Positions 9,193 through 19,077 of a DNA stretch of 32,362 nucleotides are shown here, in pieces (position 1 is the first letter of the stretch; the number at the start of each line of letters is the position of its first letter). A program made the position numbers and the translations under genes. The stretch comes from Bacteroidota bacterium (lineage in GTDB: Bacteria; Bacteroidota; Ignavibacteria; Kapaibacteriales; UBA2268): the NCBI GenBank assembly GCA_009777815.1, contig WRLB01000016.1, forward strand, positions 1-32,362, given 5' to 3'. Below the pieces are notes generated by a model, which saw only the letters and a list, made by a program, of their open reading frames with translations, was not told where the DNA came from and made no database searches.

Positions 9193-12100
9193 ATGAGTGA
9201 ATTTGTCCATATACATAACCATACGCACTATTCGGTTCTTGATGCTATTGCCACCGTAAAAGAACTCGTCAGTGCCGCAAAAGAAGATAATCAAACTGCT
9301 ATAGCCATAACAGACCATGGCGGAATGTTCGGCGTAATAGAATTCTATTTAGAGTGTGAAAAACAAAACATAAAACCAATTATCGGCTGTGAAGTATATA
9401 TCGCAAACGGAAGTAGGTTAGAACAAGATGCAGGAAAACAAAAAACCAAAAAGAAAAATTATTTTCACCTATTGCTCCTCGCTAAAAATGAAATAGGATA
9501 TAAGAATCTTATAAAATTATCCAGTTTAGCACATACCGAAGGATTTTATTATAGACCGCGAATAGATAAAGAATTGTTAGAAAAGTATTGTGAAGGACTA
9601 ATTTGCTCTTCTGCCTGTATGGGAGGAATTATTCCAGCACTTATTTTAGATAATAGTTACGATGAAGCAAAAAAAGAAGCATTGTATTATAAAGGTCTGT
9701 TTGGAGATGATTTTTATATTGAAATACAGAATCATCACTACGATACAGATGAATATCTAATTAAAAAATTAGTAACATTAGCAAGAGAAATAGATGTTAA
9801 AGTCGTTGCTACTAATGATATTCATTACTTAAAAAAAGAACACGCTCTTGCACATAATGTTTATATGCTTATTAAAGATGCAAAAGGGAAAAATGATGTA
9901 AATATAAATGAATTGCGATATAAAACAAATGAATTTTATTTTAGAACACAAGAGGAAATGAAAGAACTATTTAAGAACTACCCCGATGCAATATCCAACA
10001 CGTTAGAAATTGCGGAGAAGTGTAATTTAAAAATAGAACTTAATACTACTCATTTACCTGATTTTATAATACCTGAAACATCAACTGCTGCAACACCTGA
10101 TGAGTATTTAAAAGAATTAGTTTTAGAAGGATTAGAAAAGAAATATGATGAGGTAACTGATGAAATAAGGCAAAGAGCAGAGTTCGAATTAAATGTAATT
10201 GCAAATATGAAATTTCCAGGTTATTTTCTAATTGTATGGGATTTTATTAGAGAAGCAAATAAATTAGGAGTTAGTGTTGGACCAGGAAGAGGGTCGGCGG
10301 CAGGTAGTATTGTTGCTTATGCTTTAAATATTACTAATATAGAACCATTAAAATATGGCTTACTTTTTGAAAGATTTTTAAATCCTGAAAGAGTGTCTAT
10401 GCCCGACATTGATATAGATTTTAGCGATGAAACAAGAGATAAAATTATTAAATATGTGCAAGATAAATATGGAACCGATGCGGTTTCGCAGATAATTACT
10501 TTTGGCACATTAAAGACAAAAAATGTTATTAAAGATGTTGGTAGGGTTTTAGGTTTGCCGTTAGATAAGGTAAATAAAATAACAAAAGAAATTGGTTTAA
10601 AAGACAAAATTATGCACGCAAAAAAAATGACATCTTTGCAATGGACTCTTACCGACCCTGACGAAAGATATAGACAATTATGGGAGTTCTGTTCTGTATT
10701 AGAGGATAAAAATAGAAATTTAGGCACACACGCTGCAGGTGTAGTAATTGCACCTGGCAATATTTCTGATTATGTGCCGTTATATAAGCCCGATAAATCA
10801 GATGATTCCGAAAGTTTATCTACGGTTACTCAATATGAAATGAAATTTTTAGAAAAGGCAGGTTTAGTAAAAATGGATTTTTTAGGATTGCGAACATTAT
10901 CTATTATAGATAGAACGTTAGAGATGATAAAAGAAAATTATAATAAAATTATAGATTTAGACAAAATTGATTTTGACGACCAAGAGCCATTTAAAATGCT
11001 CGGTAACGGACAAACGACAGGCATTTTTCAATTTGAAAGTAACGGAATGACAGAATATTTAAAGCAATTAAAGCCAAATAATTTAGACGAACTTACAGCA
11101 ATGAATGCACTTTATCGTCCAGGTCCAATGTCTAATATTCCTTCATTTATCAATAGAAAACAAGGTAAAGAAGCAATTAAATATTTACATCCATTGATGG
11201 AAAAATCACTAAAACAAACTTACGGTGTTATTGTGTATCAAGAACAAGTAATGCAATTAGTTCAAGATTTAGGTGGCTTTACATTAGGTAAAGCAGATTT
11301 AGTTCGCAGAGCAATGGGAAAAAAACAATTAGAAGAATTGCTTAAAGAAAGAAATAATTTTGCTGAAGGATGCGTCCAAAAAGGAATAAAAGAAAAAACA
11401 GCAATAGAAATTTGGGATTTAATAGAAAAATTTGCAAATTATGGCTTCAACAAATCTCATTCACTTGCTTATTCTTATCTTGCATTTCAGACCGCTTGGC
11501 TGAAAAGATATTATACCGCCGAATTCCTTGCTGCCAATATGACTGCATCTATGGATGATCAGGGATATCTTGTTGTATTATTTGATGAAGCAAAGCGATT
11601 CGGCATCAATGTTCTGCCTCCTGATGTAAATACGTCAGGAACTAATTTTATTGCTAAAAATAATAATATATATTTCGGAATGGCAGGTATTAAAGGCGTT
11701 GGAAGTGCAGTTGCTGATATTATACTTGAACAAAGAAAAAAGCAACCATTTAAATCTATTTTTGATTTTGCCGTTAGAGTGGAAAAAAATAATAAACGAA
11801 CTTTAGAAGCATTAATATGTTCAGGTGCTTTTGATTCTATACATTCTGTAAAAATGCGTTCGCAATTGTTTAATTCTATTGATTTGATATTAGAATATGC
11901 TAAAGGTATGTCCAGCAAAGATAGTAATAATATGGACGATATGTTCGGCGGAACTGAAGATATTAAACCCACAGAACCACAATTTATTTTTTCACCCGAG
12001 TGGAACTATATAGAAAGAATAAGTAAAGAAAAAGATTTTTTGAACTTTTATATATCAGGACATCCGTTAGATGAATATTATGCTGCTATAAAATCATTAA

Positions 12101-12711
12101 ATAGTGCGGACTTAAGTATTGGCAATGATGATGTTTTTGAAAATAACGATTACACGGGTTACGGCTTTGTTTCAGGCATTATAACTTCTGTTCGCACACG
12201 CGAAGATAAAAAAGGAAATAAAATAGCATTCGCTATTATTCAGAACTACGAAGGAGCAGGTGAGTTAATTTTCTGGAGCGATGCATACAACAAATTCCAC
12301 AATATTATTGTGAACGATGCTATAGTTTGTGCTATCGGAAAAATTGAAAAAGGTAATGGTGAACAAGCAAAAATAACCGTTGATAATCTATTAACACTGG
12401 ACGAAGCAATAAAGAAATATACTGTAGGCATTCAGATATACATTGACACCACAAAAACTAATATATCGCAAATAGATAAAACAAAAGATTTTGCTAAACA
12501 GCATTCACAAGTATTTTCGCTTAAAACGAATTTTATTTTTGTCGTCAATAACAAAGAAAACGACTATACACAAAAACTAATATCTGATACTTTAACTATC
12601 CCATATAATTTAGAGACAACCCAATACCTATCAGAATTATTTGCCAAAGAAAACGTATCTCTTATACTCCGCATTCCTTCCGCTCCCAATAACACACGAA
12701 GACGATGGTAG
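9193..12711 (+). CDS. dnaE: DNA polymerase III alpha subunit
   Basis: PHP domain FVHIHNHTHYSVLDA; VGPGRGSAAGSIVAYAL; PDIDIDFSDETRDKII; MGKKQ; FNKSHSLAYSYLAFQTAWLKRYY. Start set at the internal Met of the 9169 ORF. Confidence 0.97.
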   Translation: MSEFVHIHNHTHYSVLDAIATVKELVSAAKEDNQTAIAITDHGGMFGVIEFYLECEKQNIKPIIGCEVYIANGSRLEQDAGKQKTKKKNYFHLLLLAKNEIGYKNLIKLSSLAHTEGFYYRPRIDKELLEKYCEGLICSSACMGGIIPALILDNSYDEAKKEALYYKGLFGDDFYIEIQNHHYDTDEYLIKKLVTLAREIDVKVVATNDIHYLKKEHALAHNVYMLIKDAKGKNDVNINELRYKTNEFYFRTQEEMKELFKNYPDAISNTLEIAEKCNLKIELNTTHLPDFIIPETSTAATPDEYLKELVLEGLEKKYDEVTDEIRQRAEFELNVIANMKFPGYFLIVWDFIREANKLGVSVGPGRGSAAGSIVAYALNITNIEPLKYGLLFERFLNPERVSMPDIDIDFSDETRDKIIKYVQDKYGTDAVSQIITFGTLKTKNVIKDVGRVLGLPLDKVNKITKEIGLKDKIMHAKKMTSLQWTLTDPDERYRQLWEFCSVLEDKNRNLGTHAAGVVIAPGNISDYVPLYKPDKSDDSESLSTVTQYEMKFLEKAGLVKMDFLGLRTLSIIDRTLEMIKENYNKIIDLDKIDFDDQEPFKMLGNGQTTGIFQFESNGMTEYLKQLKPNNLDELTAMNALYRPGPMSNIPSFINRKQGKEAIKYLHPLMEKSLKQTYGVIVYQEQVMQLVQDLGGFTLGKADLVRRAMGKKQLEELLKERNNFAEGCVQKGIKEKTAIEIWDLIEKFANYGFNKSHSLAYSYLAFQTAWLKRYYTAEFLAANMTASMDDQGYLVVLFDEAKRFGINVLPPDVNTSGTNFIAKNNNIYFGMAGIKGVGSAVADIILEQRKKQPFKSIFDFAVRVEKNNKRTLEALICSGAFDSIHSVKMRSQLFNSIDLILEYAKGMSSKDSNNMDDMFGGTEDIKPTEPQFIFSPEWNYIERISKEKDFLNFYISGHPLDEYYAAIKSLNSADLSIGNDDVFENNDYTGYGFVSGIITSVRTREDKKGNKIAFAIIQNYEGAGELIFWSDAYNKFHNIIVNDAIVCAIGKIEKGNGEQAKITVDNLLTLDEAIKKYTVGIQIYIDTTKTNISQIDKTKDFAKQHSQVFSLKTNFIFVVNNKENDYTQKLISDTLTIPYNLETTQYLSELFAKENVSLILRIPSAPNNTRRRW

Positions 12712-12747
12712 GATGATTATGTTTAGTTTTGTAGACCACAAGAAGTA

Positions 12748-13089
12748 TTAGTAATTTAGCATATCGGTTAGTTCTTGGTATGATTCAAATACTTTGAAAA
12801 CGTTAGATAATCCGCTTATTTTAAATATTTCCATTATATGATGTGATAATGAAACAAAATATAATTGCCCTCCAACAGTATTAATATCTTTCATAGAATT
12901 AATAAATACACGGATTCCTGCACTACTAAGATAATAAACTCCTGCAAAATCAAGAACGATATTTTTGACACCAGAAGTAATTATTTCATCTAATTCGGCG
13001 CTTACTTGTTTAGATGTTAAACCATCTATTCTACCCTCTATCTTTATGATAATAGGGTCTGTTGAAGTGATTTTTGACATTGTTAACAT
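12748..13089 (-). CDS. STAS-domain anti-sigma-factor antagonist
   Basis: IEGRIDGLTSKQVSAELDEII...NIVLDFAGVYYLSSAGIRVFI; Ser in the LSSAGIR loop. Confidence 0.88.
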   Translation of the reverse strand: MLTMSKITSTDPIIIKIEGRIDGLTSKQVSAELDEIITSGVKNIVLDFAGVYYLSSAGIRVFINSMKDINTVGGQLYFVSLSHHIMEIFKISGLSNVFKVFESYQELTDMLNY

Positions 13090-13237
13090 ATATTCCTCTA
13101 AATAAATGATACAAACTAATAAAATAATAACACAAAAATAACTTTTTTAAATAACAAAACGTGTTTTTTTACTTTATGAATATATTTTAAATAACATTTT
13201 CTTTGTCATGCTGAATTTATTTAAGCATCTCATTTAA

Positions 13238-13257
13238 CACGGGGATGAATCCCCGTG
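13238..13257. repeat. CACGGGG palindrome
   Basis: CACGGGGATGAATCCCCGTG. Confidence 0.9.
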
Positions 13258-13449
13258 TTTTAATTTACCACCCCGTCATTTGCTTTAGCAAGCGTGGTGG
13301 TTCTTTTGTCATTCCGAAGTTGTTTCGGAATCCCGTAATTTTAGTAAGATATTAATCTTTTATGCCATATCACAAGGTATAAACACTAACCCCGCTACTA
13401 TAGTAGATTAGTGCGGGGTTGTGTTTTATCAAGTTAAATGATGTTTGCG

Positions 13450-15006
13450 TTAGAAATTAATTATTTTTTTGAAGTAATCGTTGCATATTACATCAAATAT
13501 TTCTTCTTTTGTTACGCCATTGTATTCAATACGAACAGTATATTGCCCAGGACAAAGTCCATCAGCAATATATAAACCGTTTACAAATCTTGGTTGTATT
13601 TTATGTATATTTCCATCTTTCCAAAAAGTAATTTGAGATTGAGCATCATCAATTATAAGTGTATCACCGTTTGGACTTGTTGTCAATAAACACATTTCTA
13701 TTTTACCATCACAGCAAGTATCACCATAATAGAGTTCTAACATTGTTAATTCCCATTCAAGTGTATCTTTACAAGAAAAAGTAGTTCCTGGATCATCAGT
13801 ATTTCCACTTGTAAGTTTTTCTGCTGGATATTTTATATTACAGCCGTTAATAGTAGTAGAAAAGTAGTATTTTGCATAATTGCACAACTCATTAAATGTT
13901 GCTGTTCCGTTAATTACATCTACTTGTTTGTTAAAACCACCTTGAGCATATAAACTTGCTTTTCCGCAGTTTATTGGATTGCCGTTTTTATCCTTATAAT
14001 GAACGATAATAACATTGTCACAACATTTTTTGAAAACAAAAATCTTTCCTTCTATTACATCATTACAAGAAACCCTATGCTGAAATTCGCCTGCCATAAA
14101 ATAGCCGTCTTCCGACACATTAATTGTATAATGACCATTACATAAATCAGTAAATTCTACCCAACCATTATAGTCGGTATTTTTTTCAATAATCTCTTTT
14201 TTAAAAACATTCATAAGCGTAACTTTGCAATTAGCAAATGGAACTGCCCCGCTTGAATCTAAATTAGTTGCTTGTAAAACTTGTATTTTAATAATGTTAT
14301 TACAACAAGTATCGTTGTATCCTAAAGAATCATTATTGCCGCCACTTGTATCTGTGTTTGATTTCAGTGTTAGCGGGAATGTAAATTTAAGTGTGTCCAT
14401 CCCTTCAGGGAATAATAATAAAAGGGATTCGTTGTAAGGTTTGTAATCGTTATGTGCTATGTAGATAGAATATCTACCAGGCACAATTTCAGGTAAATAG
14501 GCATAGCCCGTAGCATCTGTAGTTGCTTCAAATTTTGCATTCTCTGAAGTAGAAAGGCAAACATAAGCACCTTCAATAACTTCTAATGTGCTATCATCAG
14601 TAACTTTGATAGCAAACACCGCATTGTAATCGTATTCCTCGTTAAGAAATACGTCTGCTTTGCCCGACTTTTTAGCAATACCGAGCAAAGTATTTAACTT
14701 AATTTGTTTAATAATCGTTCCATCTTTTACAAATGAAACAAGTGCATTTTCAGTAATTTCAGGAATATTCGTTACTTCGAAACTACCTAAATTATTAGTA
14801 GTTGAAGAGGAGAATAAATTTCCATCTCCGTCAGTTGCTTCTACTATAGCATCGGAGATTGGTGTTCCTTCTTCTGATATAAAATAACCTACCACAGCGT
14901 TTGTGGATTCTGGGTTAACATTTCCTTCTTCGTTGCACGCAGTAGAAAATGCAAATACTACTATGCAGAAGGTTAAAATTTTGAGCCATATTTTGTTCAT
15001 TGGCAT
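13450..15006 (-). CDS. Lipoprotein with repeated carboxypeptidase-regulatory/CnaB-like beta-sandwich domains
   Basis: Lipobox STAC; repeats such as GYFISEEGTPISDAIVEATDGDGN..., IEGAYVCLSTSENAKFEATTDATGYAYLPEIVPGRYSI, CNGHYTINVSEDGY. Confidence 0.7.
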   Translation of the reverse strand: MPMNKIWLKILTFCIVVFAFSTACNEEGNVNPESTNAVVGYFISEEGTPISDAIVEATDGDGNLFSSSTTNNLGSFEVTNIPEITENALVSFVKDGTIIKQIKLNTLLGIAKKSGKADVFLNEEYDYNAVFAIKVTDDSTLEVIEGAYVCLSTSENAKFEATTDATGYAYLPEIVPGRYSIYIAHNDYKPYNESLLLLFPEGMDTLKFTFPLTLKSNTDTSGGNNDSLGYNDTCCNNIIKIQVLQATNLDSSGAVPFANCKVTLMNVFKKEIIEKNTDYNGWVEFTDLCNGHYTINVSEDGYFMAGEFQHRVSCNDVIEGKIFVFKKCCDNVIIVHYKDKNGNPINCGKASLYAQGGFNKQVDVINGTATFNELCNYAKYYFSTTINGCNIKYPAEKLTSGNTDDPGTTFSCKDTLEWELTMLELYYGDTCCDGKIEMCLLTTSPNGDTLIIDDAQSQITFWKDGNIHKIQPRFVNGLYIADGLCPGQYTVRIEYNGVTKEEIFDVICNDYFKKIINF

Positions 15007-15142
15007 TACCTGTAAATTATATTAGAAAAAAATTTAAAACTATATAAATATAACATTTTTTTATAAAAAAATGTATATACAAAAAAAATAAAAATATTTT
15101 TATTTTATAAGTGTTAACTTTTTTACACACAAATCTAAATAA

Positions 15143-15256
15143 TGTCATACAGAACTTGTTTCGGAATCCCATAAAGTTGTTAAATACGAGTAAAAAGTAG
15201 CACGGGGATTAATCCCCGTGTTAAAGGAGATGCTGAAACAAGTTCAGCAGGACAGA
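15143..15256. repeat. Composite dispersed repeat: outer inverted repeat, inner 21-mer, inner palindrome
   Basis: gtcatacagaacttgtttcggaatccc...agttgttaaatacgagtaaaa...CACGGGGATTAATCCCCGTG...ggagatgctgaaacaagttcagcaggaca. Confidence 0.9.
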
Positions 15257-15284
15257 AAAATTTGTTTATTTCATTTAAAAAAGT

Positions 15285-15292
15285 TATTTTTG
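15285..15292 (+). promoter_or_regulatory. TAnnTTTG-type -7 element upstream of murD
   Basis: TATTTTTG, 67 bp before the start. Confidence 0.5.
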
Positions 15293-15358
15293 TAATTGGA
15301 ACTTGTAACTGAAAACTTGTTTCAAAAATTAATAGCATAAAATAGAGAAGAAAATATA

Positions 15359-16804
15359 ATGAGATTCTGCATACTCGGAGCAGGAAAAAGTGGCACCGCT
15401 GCCGCTGTTCTTGCTAATACTATAAATATAATAAATAATAATTGTGCTAACAACAATTCTATAACTGATTGTGTTTTTGTCCGAGAAATACAATCTAACA
15501 AAAATTTCTCTAAAAAAATTAAAATGTTTAACTTGCTCGGCATTAAATACGAGTTCGGTATAGAATCGCAAAATCAAAAAAAAGCAGAAAAAACTTTGCC
15601 TAATTATGACGTATTAATTATTTCGCCGGGTGTTCCTGCTGATGCTCCTTTTATAGTAACAGCAAACAAGTTAGGAATACCCGTATATAGCGAAATGGAA
15701 TTTGCATCGCAATATATTACTAACCCTATTATTGCAATTACTGGAACAAATGGCAAAACTACTACTACTACATTAACAAATTATATTTTGAACAACAGTA
15801 ATGTTTCGTCTATTCAAGCAGGAAATATTGGTATTCCGCTGTCAGAAATTGCAACTGATATATTATCTAAAAAAAATAATATAAATAAAGATACAGTTTT
15901 AGTATTAGAAGTAAGTAGTTATCAATTGGAGTTTATTAAAAACTTTAAGCCAAATGTTGCTGTTATTCTAAACATCACACCTGACCACTTGCAATATCAC
16001 AAAACTATAGAAAACTATATAGCAACTAAATTAAAAGTAGCAACTAACCAAAATGAAAATGATATTCTAATACTTAACGCAGATGACGAAAATATCAACT
16101 GCAAAGATATAGAAAACTTTAAACAAAAAAACAATATAAAATCAAAAATATATTTATTTTCTTTGTCGCCTGTGAAAAGGGGAATATACGTAGCAGACGG
16201 CAAAATAATTAATTCATTATCATATAATAACGAGGAAGAAATAATGAAAACTGAAGAAATTAAAATACCTGGTATTCATAACCAGTATAATTCTATGGCT
16301 GCATCAATAGTTGCTAAAGTATGGCAACTTTCTAATGAAAATATTAGAGACGGCTTAAGAAAATTTGATGGCGTAGAACATCGTTTAGAATTTGTCAGAA
16401 CAATTAATAATGTAGATTACATCAACGACTCCAAGGCAACAAATGTTAATGCTACTTGGTATGCTCTTAATAGTTATGAACGTCCAATAGTTTGGATAGC
16501 AGGAGGAAGAGGAGATAATAACGATTATACAATGCTTGACAAATTAATATTGCAAAATGTGAAACAAATTATAACATTCGGGGAAGAAAAAGATGCAATT
16601 TATTCGCATTACAACAATGTTATTGATTGTATAAAAGTTGATAATTTGTTTTCTGCTGTTAAAAATGCTTATATGATTTCAAAACCGAACGATATAGTTT
16701 TGTTTAGTCCATCTTGCAAATCATTCGACCAGTTTTTGAACTTCGAGCAAAGAGGCGAATGCTTTAAACAAATAGTTCATCAATTAGTAACAATGCTGAA
16801 TTAG
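15359..16804 (+). CDS. murD: UDP-N-acetylmuramoylalanine--D-glutamate ligase
   Basis: AITGTNGKTTTTTLT, LEVSSYQLE, NITPDHLQYH, HRLEFV...INDSKATNVNAT. Confidence 0.95.
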   Translation: MRFCILGAGKSGTAAAVLANTINIINNNCANNNSITDCVFVREIQSNKNFSKKIKMFNLLGIKYEFGIESQNQKKAEKTLPNYDVLIISPGVPADAPFIVTANKLGIPVYSEMEFASQYITNPIIAITGTNGKTTTTTLTNYILNNSNVSSIQAGNIGIPLSEIATDILSKKNNINKDTVLVLEVSSYQLEFIKNFKPNVAVILNITPDHLQYHKTIENYIATKLKVATNQNENDILILNADDENINCKDIENFKQKNNIKSKIYLFSLSPVKRGIYVADGKIINSLSYNNEEEIMKTEEIKIPGIHNQYNSMAASIVAKVWQLSNENIRDGLRKFDGVEHRLEFVRTINNVDYINDSKATNVNATWYALNSYERPIVWIAGGRGDNNDYTMLDKLILQNVKQIITFGEEKDAIYSHYNNVIDCIKVDNLFSAVKNAYMISKPNDIVLFSPSCKSFDQFLNFEQRGECFKQIVHQLVTMLN

Positions 16805-16877
16805 TTGATAGAATTACATTGTAAACATATATTTGCGTGGCAATCTTAAAAATATAGGTTGCTATTCTAACTTTTTT

Positions 16878-18380
16878 TTATCTAACATTTCTTGCGTTTT
16901 TCAGCATAAAATGAAGACGATTATGGACATTTACATCACTTACGCCACTATCAAAATCTAAAAATAATAAATTCATTTTTGGATAATGTTCTTTAATTTT
17001 CTTTTCTATTCCTTTTGAAATAATGTGATTTGCGATGCATCCGAATGGTTGCAAACTTACTACGTTTTGCACATTATGTTTATCAAAATTGCCTATTTCG
17101 GCGGGTATTAGCCATCCTTCTCCGAATTGTGTTGCTAAACTAATTATCTTTGCTGCTTCGCGGGCATCTTCATTTATATCACCAAAATCTGTCCATAATT
17201 TATAATTTTTTGCTACATCAGATACTTTTTTCATTGCTCGCTTTAATTGTATTTGCAATATTTTTGGAACTATATCATTAAACACATTTCTTTCCACTAA
17301 ATTCAAATCAACATCTGCTTTTCTATTTACAAAATACTGCACAAAAAAACTTAAAAGTGAAGGCATAACTACCTCTGCACCTTGCTCCACCAACCAATTT
17401 ACAACACCTTTATGTCCCACATTATTATATTTTACATATATTTCGCCAACAATTCCTATTTTCGGCGGTTCTTTAGATAAATCCAGCACGTTGTTAAAAT
17501 CTTCTACAGCCGTTTCAAGCAATGATAATAGCCCTTTAGAATCTTTATTACGAACATAATTTTGAGATTTTTTTATATACTTATCTCTGATATTAGTAAT
17601 ATATTCTATCGTTGTCATTTCTTTTAATAATTCTTGCTTTAAATCCTTGCTATGAGCAACTGCACTATAATACATTTTAGAAATAGAATCAGCAAAAAGT
17701 ATAGCATACATAGCAATATTTATAAGTGGTTTCCAATCAAGCACAAACTCCTGCTGATTATTAATACCATCACTAAATGCAATACTAATCACAGGAATAT
17801 CATTATAATCGGCAGCAATCATTGCTTTTTTAATAAGCATAATATAATTAGTGGCACGACATTGCCCACCCGTCTGCGATATGCCAAGAACTATATCCTT
17901 CGTATCATAATCACCCGACCTCAAGGCACGAATAAAATCACCAATAACAAGTGTCGCAGGATAACATATTTCATTATTAGAAAATTGCAAACCAAGTTGA
18001 ATGGACTCATCATTACTTGGCGGAAGCGTCTTAATTTTGTAACCCATCATTTCAAAAAATGTTTCTACAAACGGCGAATAAAAATCGGAAAAATGCGGGA
18101 CAAGTATAGTTTTCTTTTTATCTGTTTTTTTGTATATAGGAGTTTGCGGTAGGGGTTCAGATTTAATATCTTCTGTTCTTAATTTAAGTGACTCAAGCAA
18201 AGAACGAACACGTAGTTTCAGCGAGCCGATATTATTTACGTCATCTACTTTAAGTAGTGTCATAGTTTTGCCTTTTGCTTTAAGAATTTCTGCTACTTCA
18301 TCTACAACAAAAGCATCAGGTCCGCAACCGAAAGAAGTAATTTCTACAAAATGTATATCGGGTTTATTATTTTTATTCAT
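16878..18380 (-). CDS. 2-hydroxyacyl-CoA dehydratase activase-like protein, C-terminal module only
   Basis: HFVEITSFGCGPDAFVVDEVAEIL...LLKVDDVNNIGSLKLRVRSL, QLGLQFSNNEICYPATLVIGD, GISQTGGQCRATNY; no ASKHA ATPase domain in the ORF or directly upstream. Confidence 0.8.
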   Translation of the reverse strand: MNKNNKPDIHFVEITSFGCGPDAFVVDEVAEILKAKGKTMTLLKVDDVNNIGSLKLRVRSLLESLKLRTEDIKSEPLPQTPIYKKTDKKKTILVPHFSDFYSPFVETFFEMMGYKIKTLPPSNDESIQLGLQFSNNEICYPATLVIGDFIRALRSGDYDTKDIVLGISQTGGQCRATNYIMLIKKAMIAADYNDIPVISIAFSDGINNQQEFVLDWKPLINIAMYAILFADSISKMYYSAVAHSKDLKQELLKEMTTIEYITNIRDKYIKKSQNYVRNKDSKGLLSLLETAVEDFNNVLDLSKEPPKIGIVGEIYVKYNNVGHKGVVNWLVEQGAEVVMPSLLSFFVQYFVNRKADVDLNLVERNVFNDIVPKILQIQLKRAMKKVSDVAKNYKLWTDFGDINEDAREAAKIISLATQFGEGWLIPAEIGNFDKHNVQNVVSLQPFGCIANHIISKGIEKKIKEHYPKMNLLFLDFDSGVSDVNVHNRLHFMLKNARNVR

Positions 18381-18448
18381 TGGTATAGGATTGTATTTTG
18401 CAAAAATAGTAAAATTAGTTAATATTTTTGTTATAGTTCCTATAAATA

Positions 18449-18600
18449 TGCCATACTGAATTTATTTTGGCATCTCCTTGTTTAATAAAGGGATTCCGAA
18501 ACAAGTTCGGTGTGACAGAAGCAAAAATTCGGTTATTCAGCAAGGGGGCAAGCCCCCTTGTTAAAATAACGATTGTTTAACACGGGGGCTTGCCCCCGTG
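18449..18600. repeat. Dispersed hairpin repeat followed by two 20-bp palindromes
   Basis: catactgaatttattttggcatctcc...gggattccgaaacaagttcggtgtgaca; CAAGGGGGCAAGCCCCCTTG (18541-18560); CACGGGGGCTTGCCCCCGTG (18581-18600). Confidence 0.9.
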
Positions 18601-18603
18601 CTA

Positions 18604-18729
18604 TTTTACTCGTATTTAACAACATTTTACTCGGACTTAACTAATTTTTACTTATTCTTAACAACTTTTTGCTCGGAATTAACAACTTTTTGCTTGGACT
18701 TAACAACTTTTTGCTCATTCTTAACTAAT
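18604..18729. repeat. Tandem array A: six consecutive 21-bp units
   Basis: Units: ttttactcgtatttaacaaca / ttttactcggacttaactaat / ttttacttattcttaacaact / ttttgctcggaattaacaact / ttttgcttggacttaacaact / ttttgctcattcttaactaat. Confidence 0.95.
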
Positions 18730-18798
18730 TTAATAACAAATTAATAATCTCACTTTACTAAATATATAAAAACTTTAATTAGATAAAAACTAAAATCA

Positions 18799-19024
18799 GT
18801 AGGATTTCCTCCTCATTAGGTAGGATTTTCTACTCATTGGGTAGGAAATCCTACTCATTAGGTAGGATTTTCTACTCATTAGGTAGGAAAACCTACTCAT
18901 TGGGTAGAAAAACCTACTCATTGGGTAGGATTTTCTACTCATTAGGTAGGATTTTCTACTCATTGGGTAGGAAAACCTACTCATTAGGTAGAAAAACCTA
19001 CTGGTTTTGGGAGGTAATCCTACT
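18799..19024. repeat. Tandem array B: about ten 21-bp units plus a degenerate end unit
   Basis: Units gtaggattttctactcattag / gtaggaaaacctactcattgg etc. The 14-bp inner element GTAG....CTAC is a near-palindrome; the linker TCATTRG is constant. Confidence 0.97.
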
Positions 19025-19077
19025 AATTTTTTAATGAAAAGTATTTGTCATTTTGCACTTATTTCGGCATCTCTTAA

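Noticed and set aside
16830-16875. Weak stem (ggcaatc...ggttgct) between convergent murD and the activase-like gene as a terminator
   Set aside because: Stem short and imperfect; T run present but evidence insufficient.
18604-19024. CRISPR array
   Set aside because: 21-bp period with no separate unique 25-40 bp spacers, and no cas genes in the window.
18796-19034. ORFs 18796-18984 (-) and 18837-19034 (+) with heptapeptide repeats (MSRKSYL / LGRKTYS)
   Set aside because: Open on both strands only because 21 bp is a multiple of three; no start context or domain. Best explained by the tandem array.
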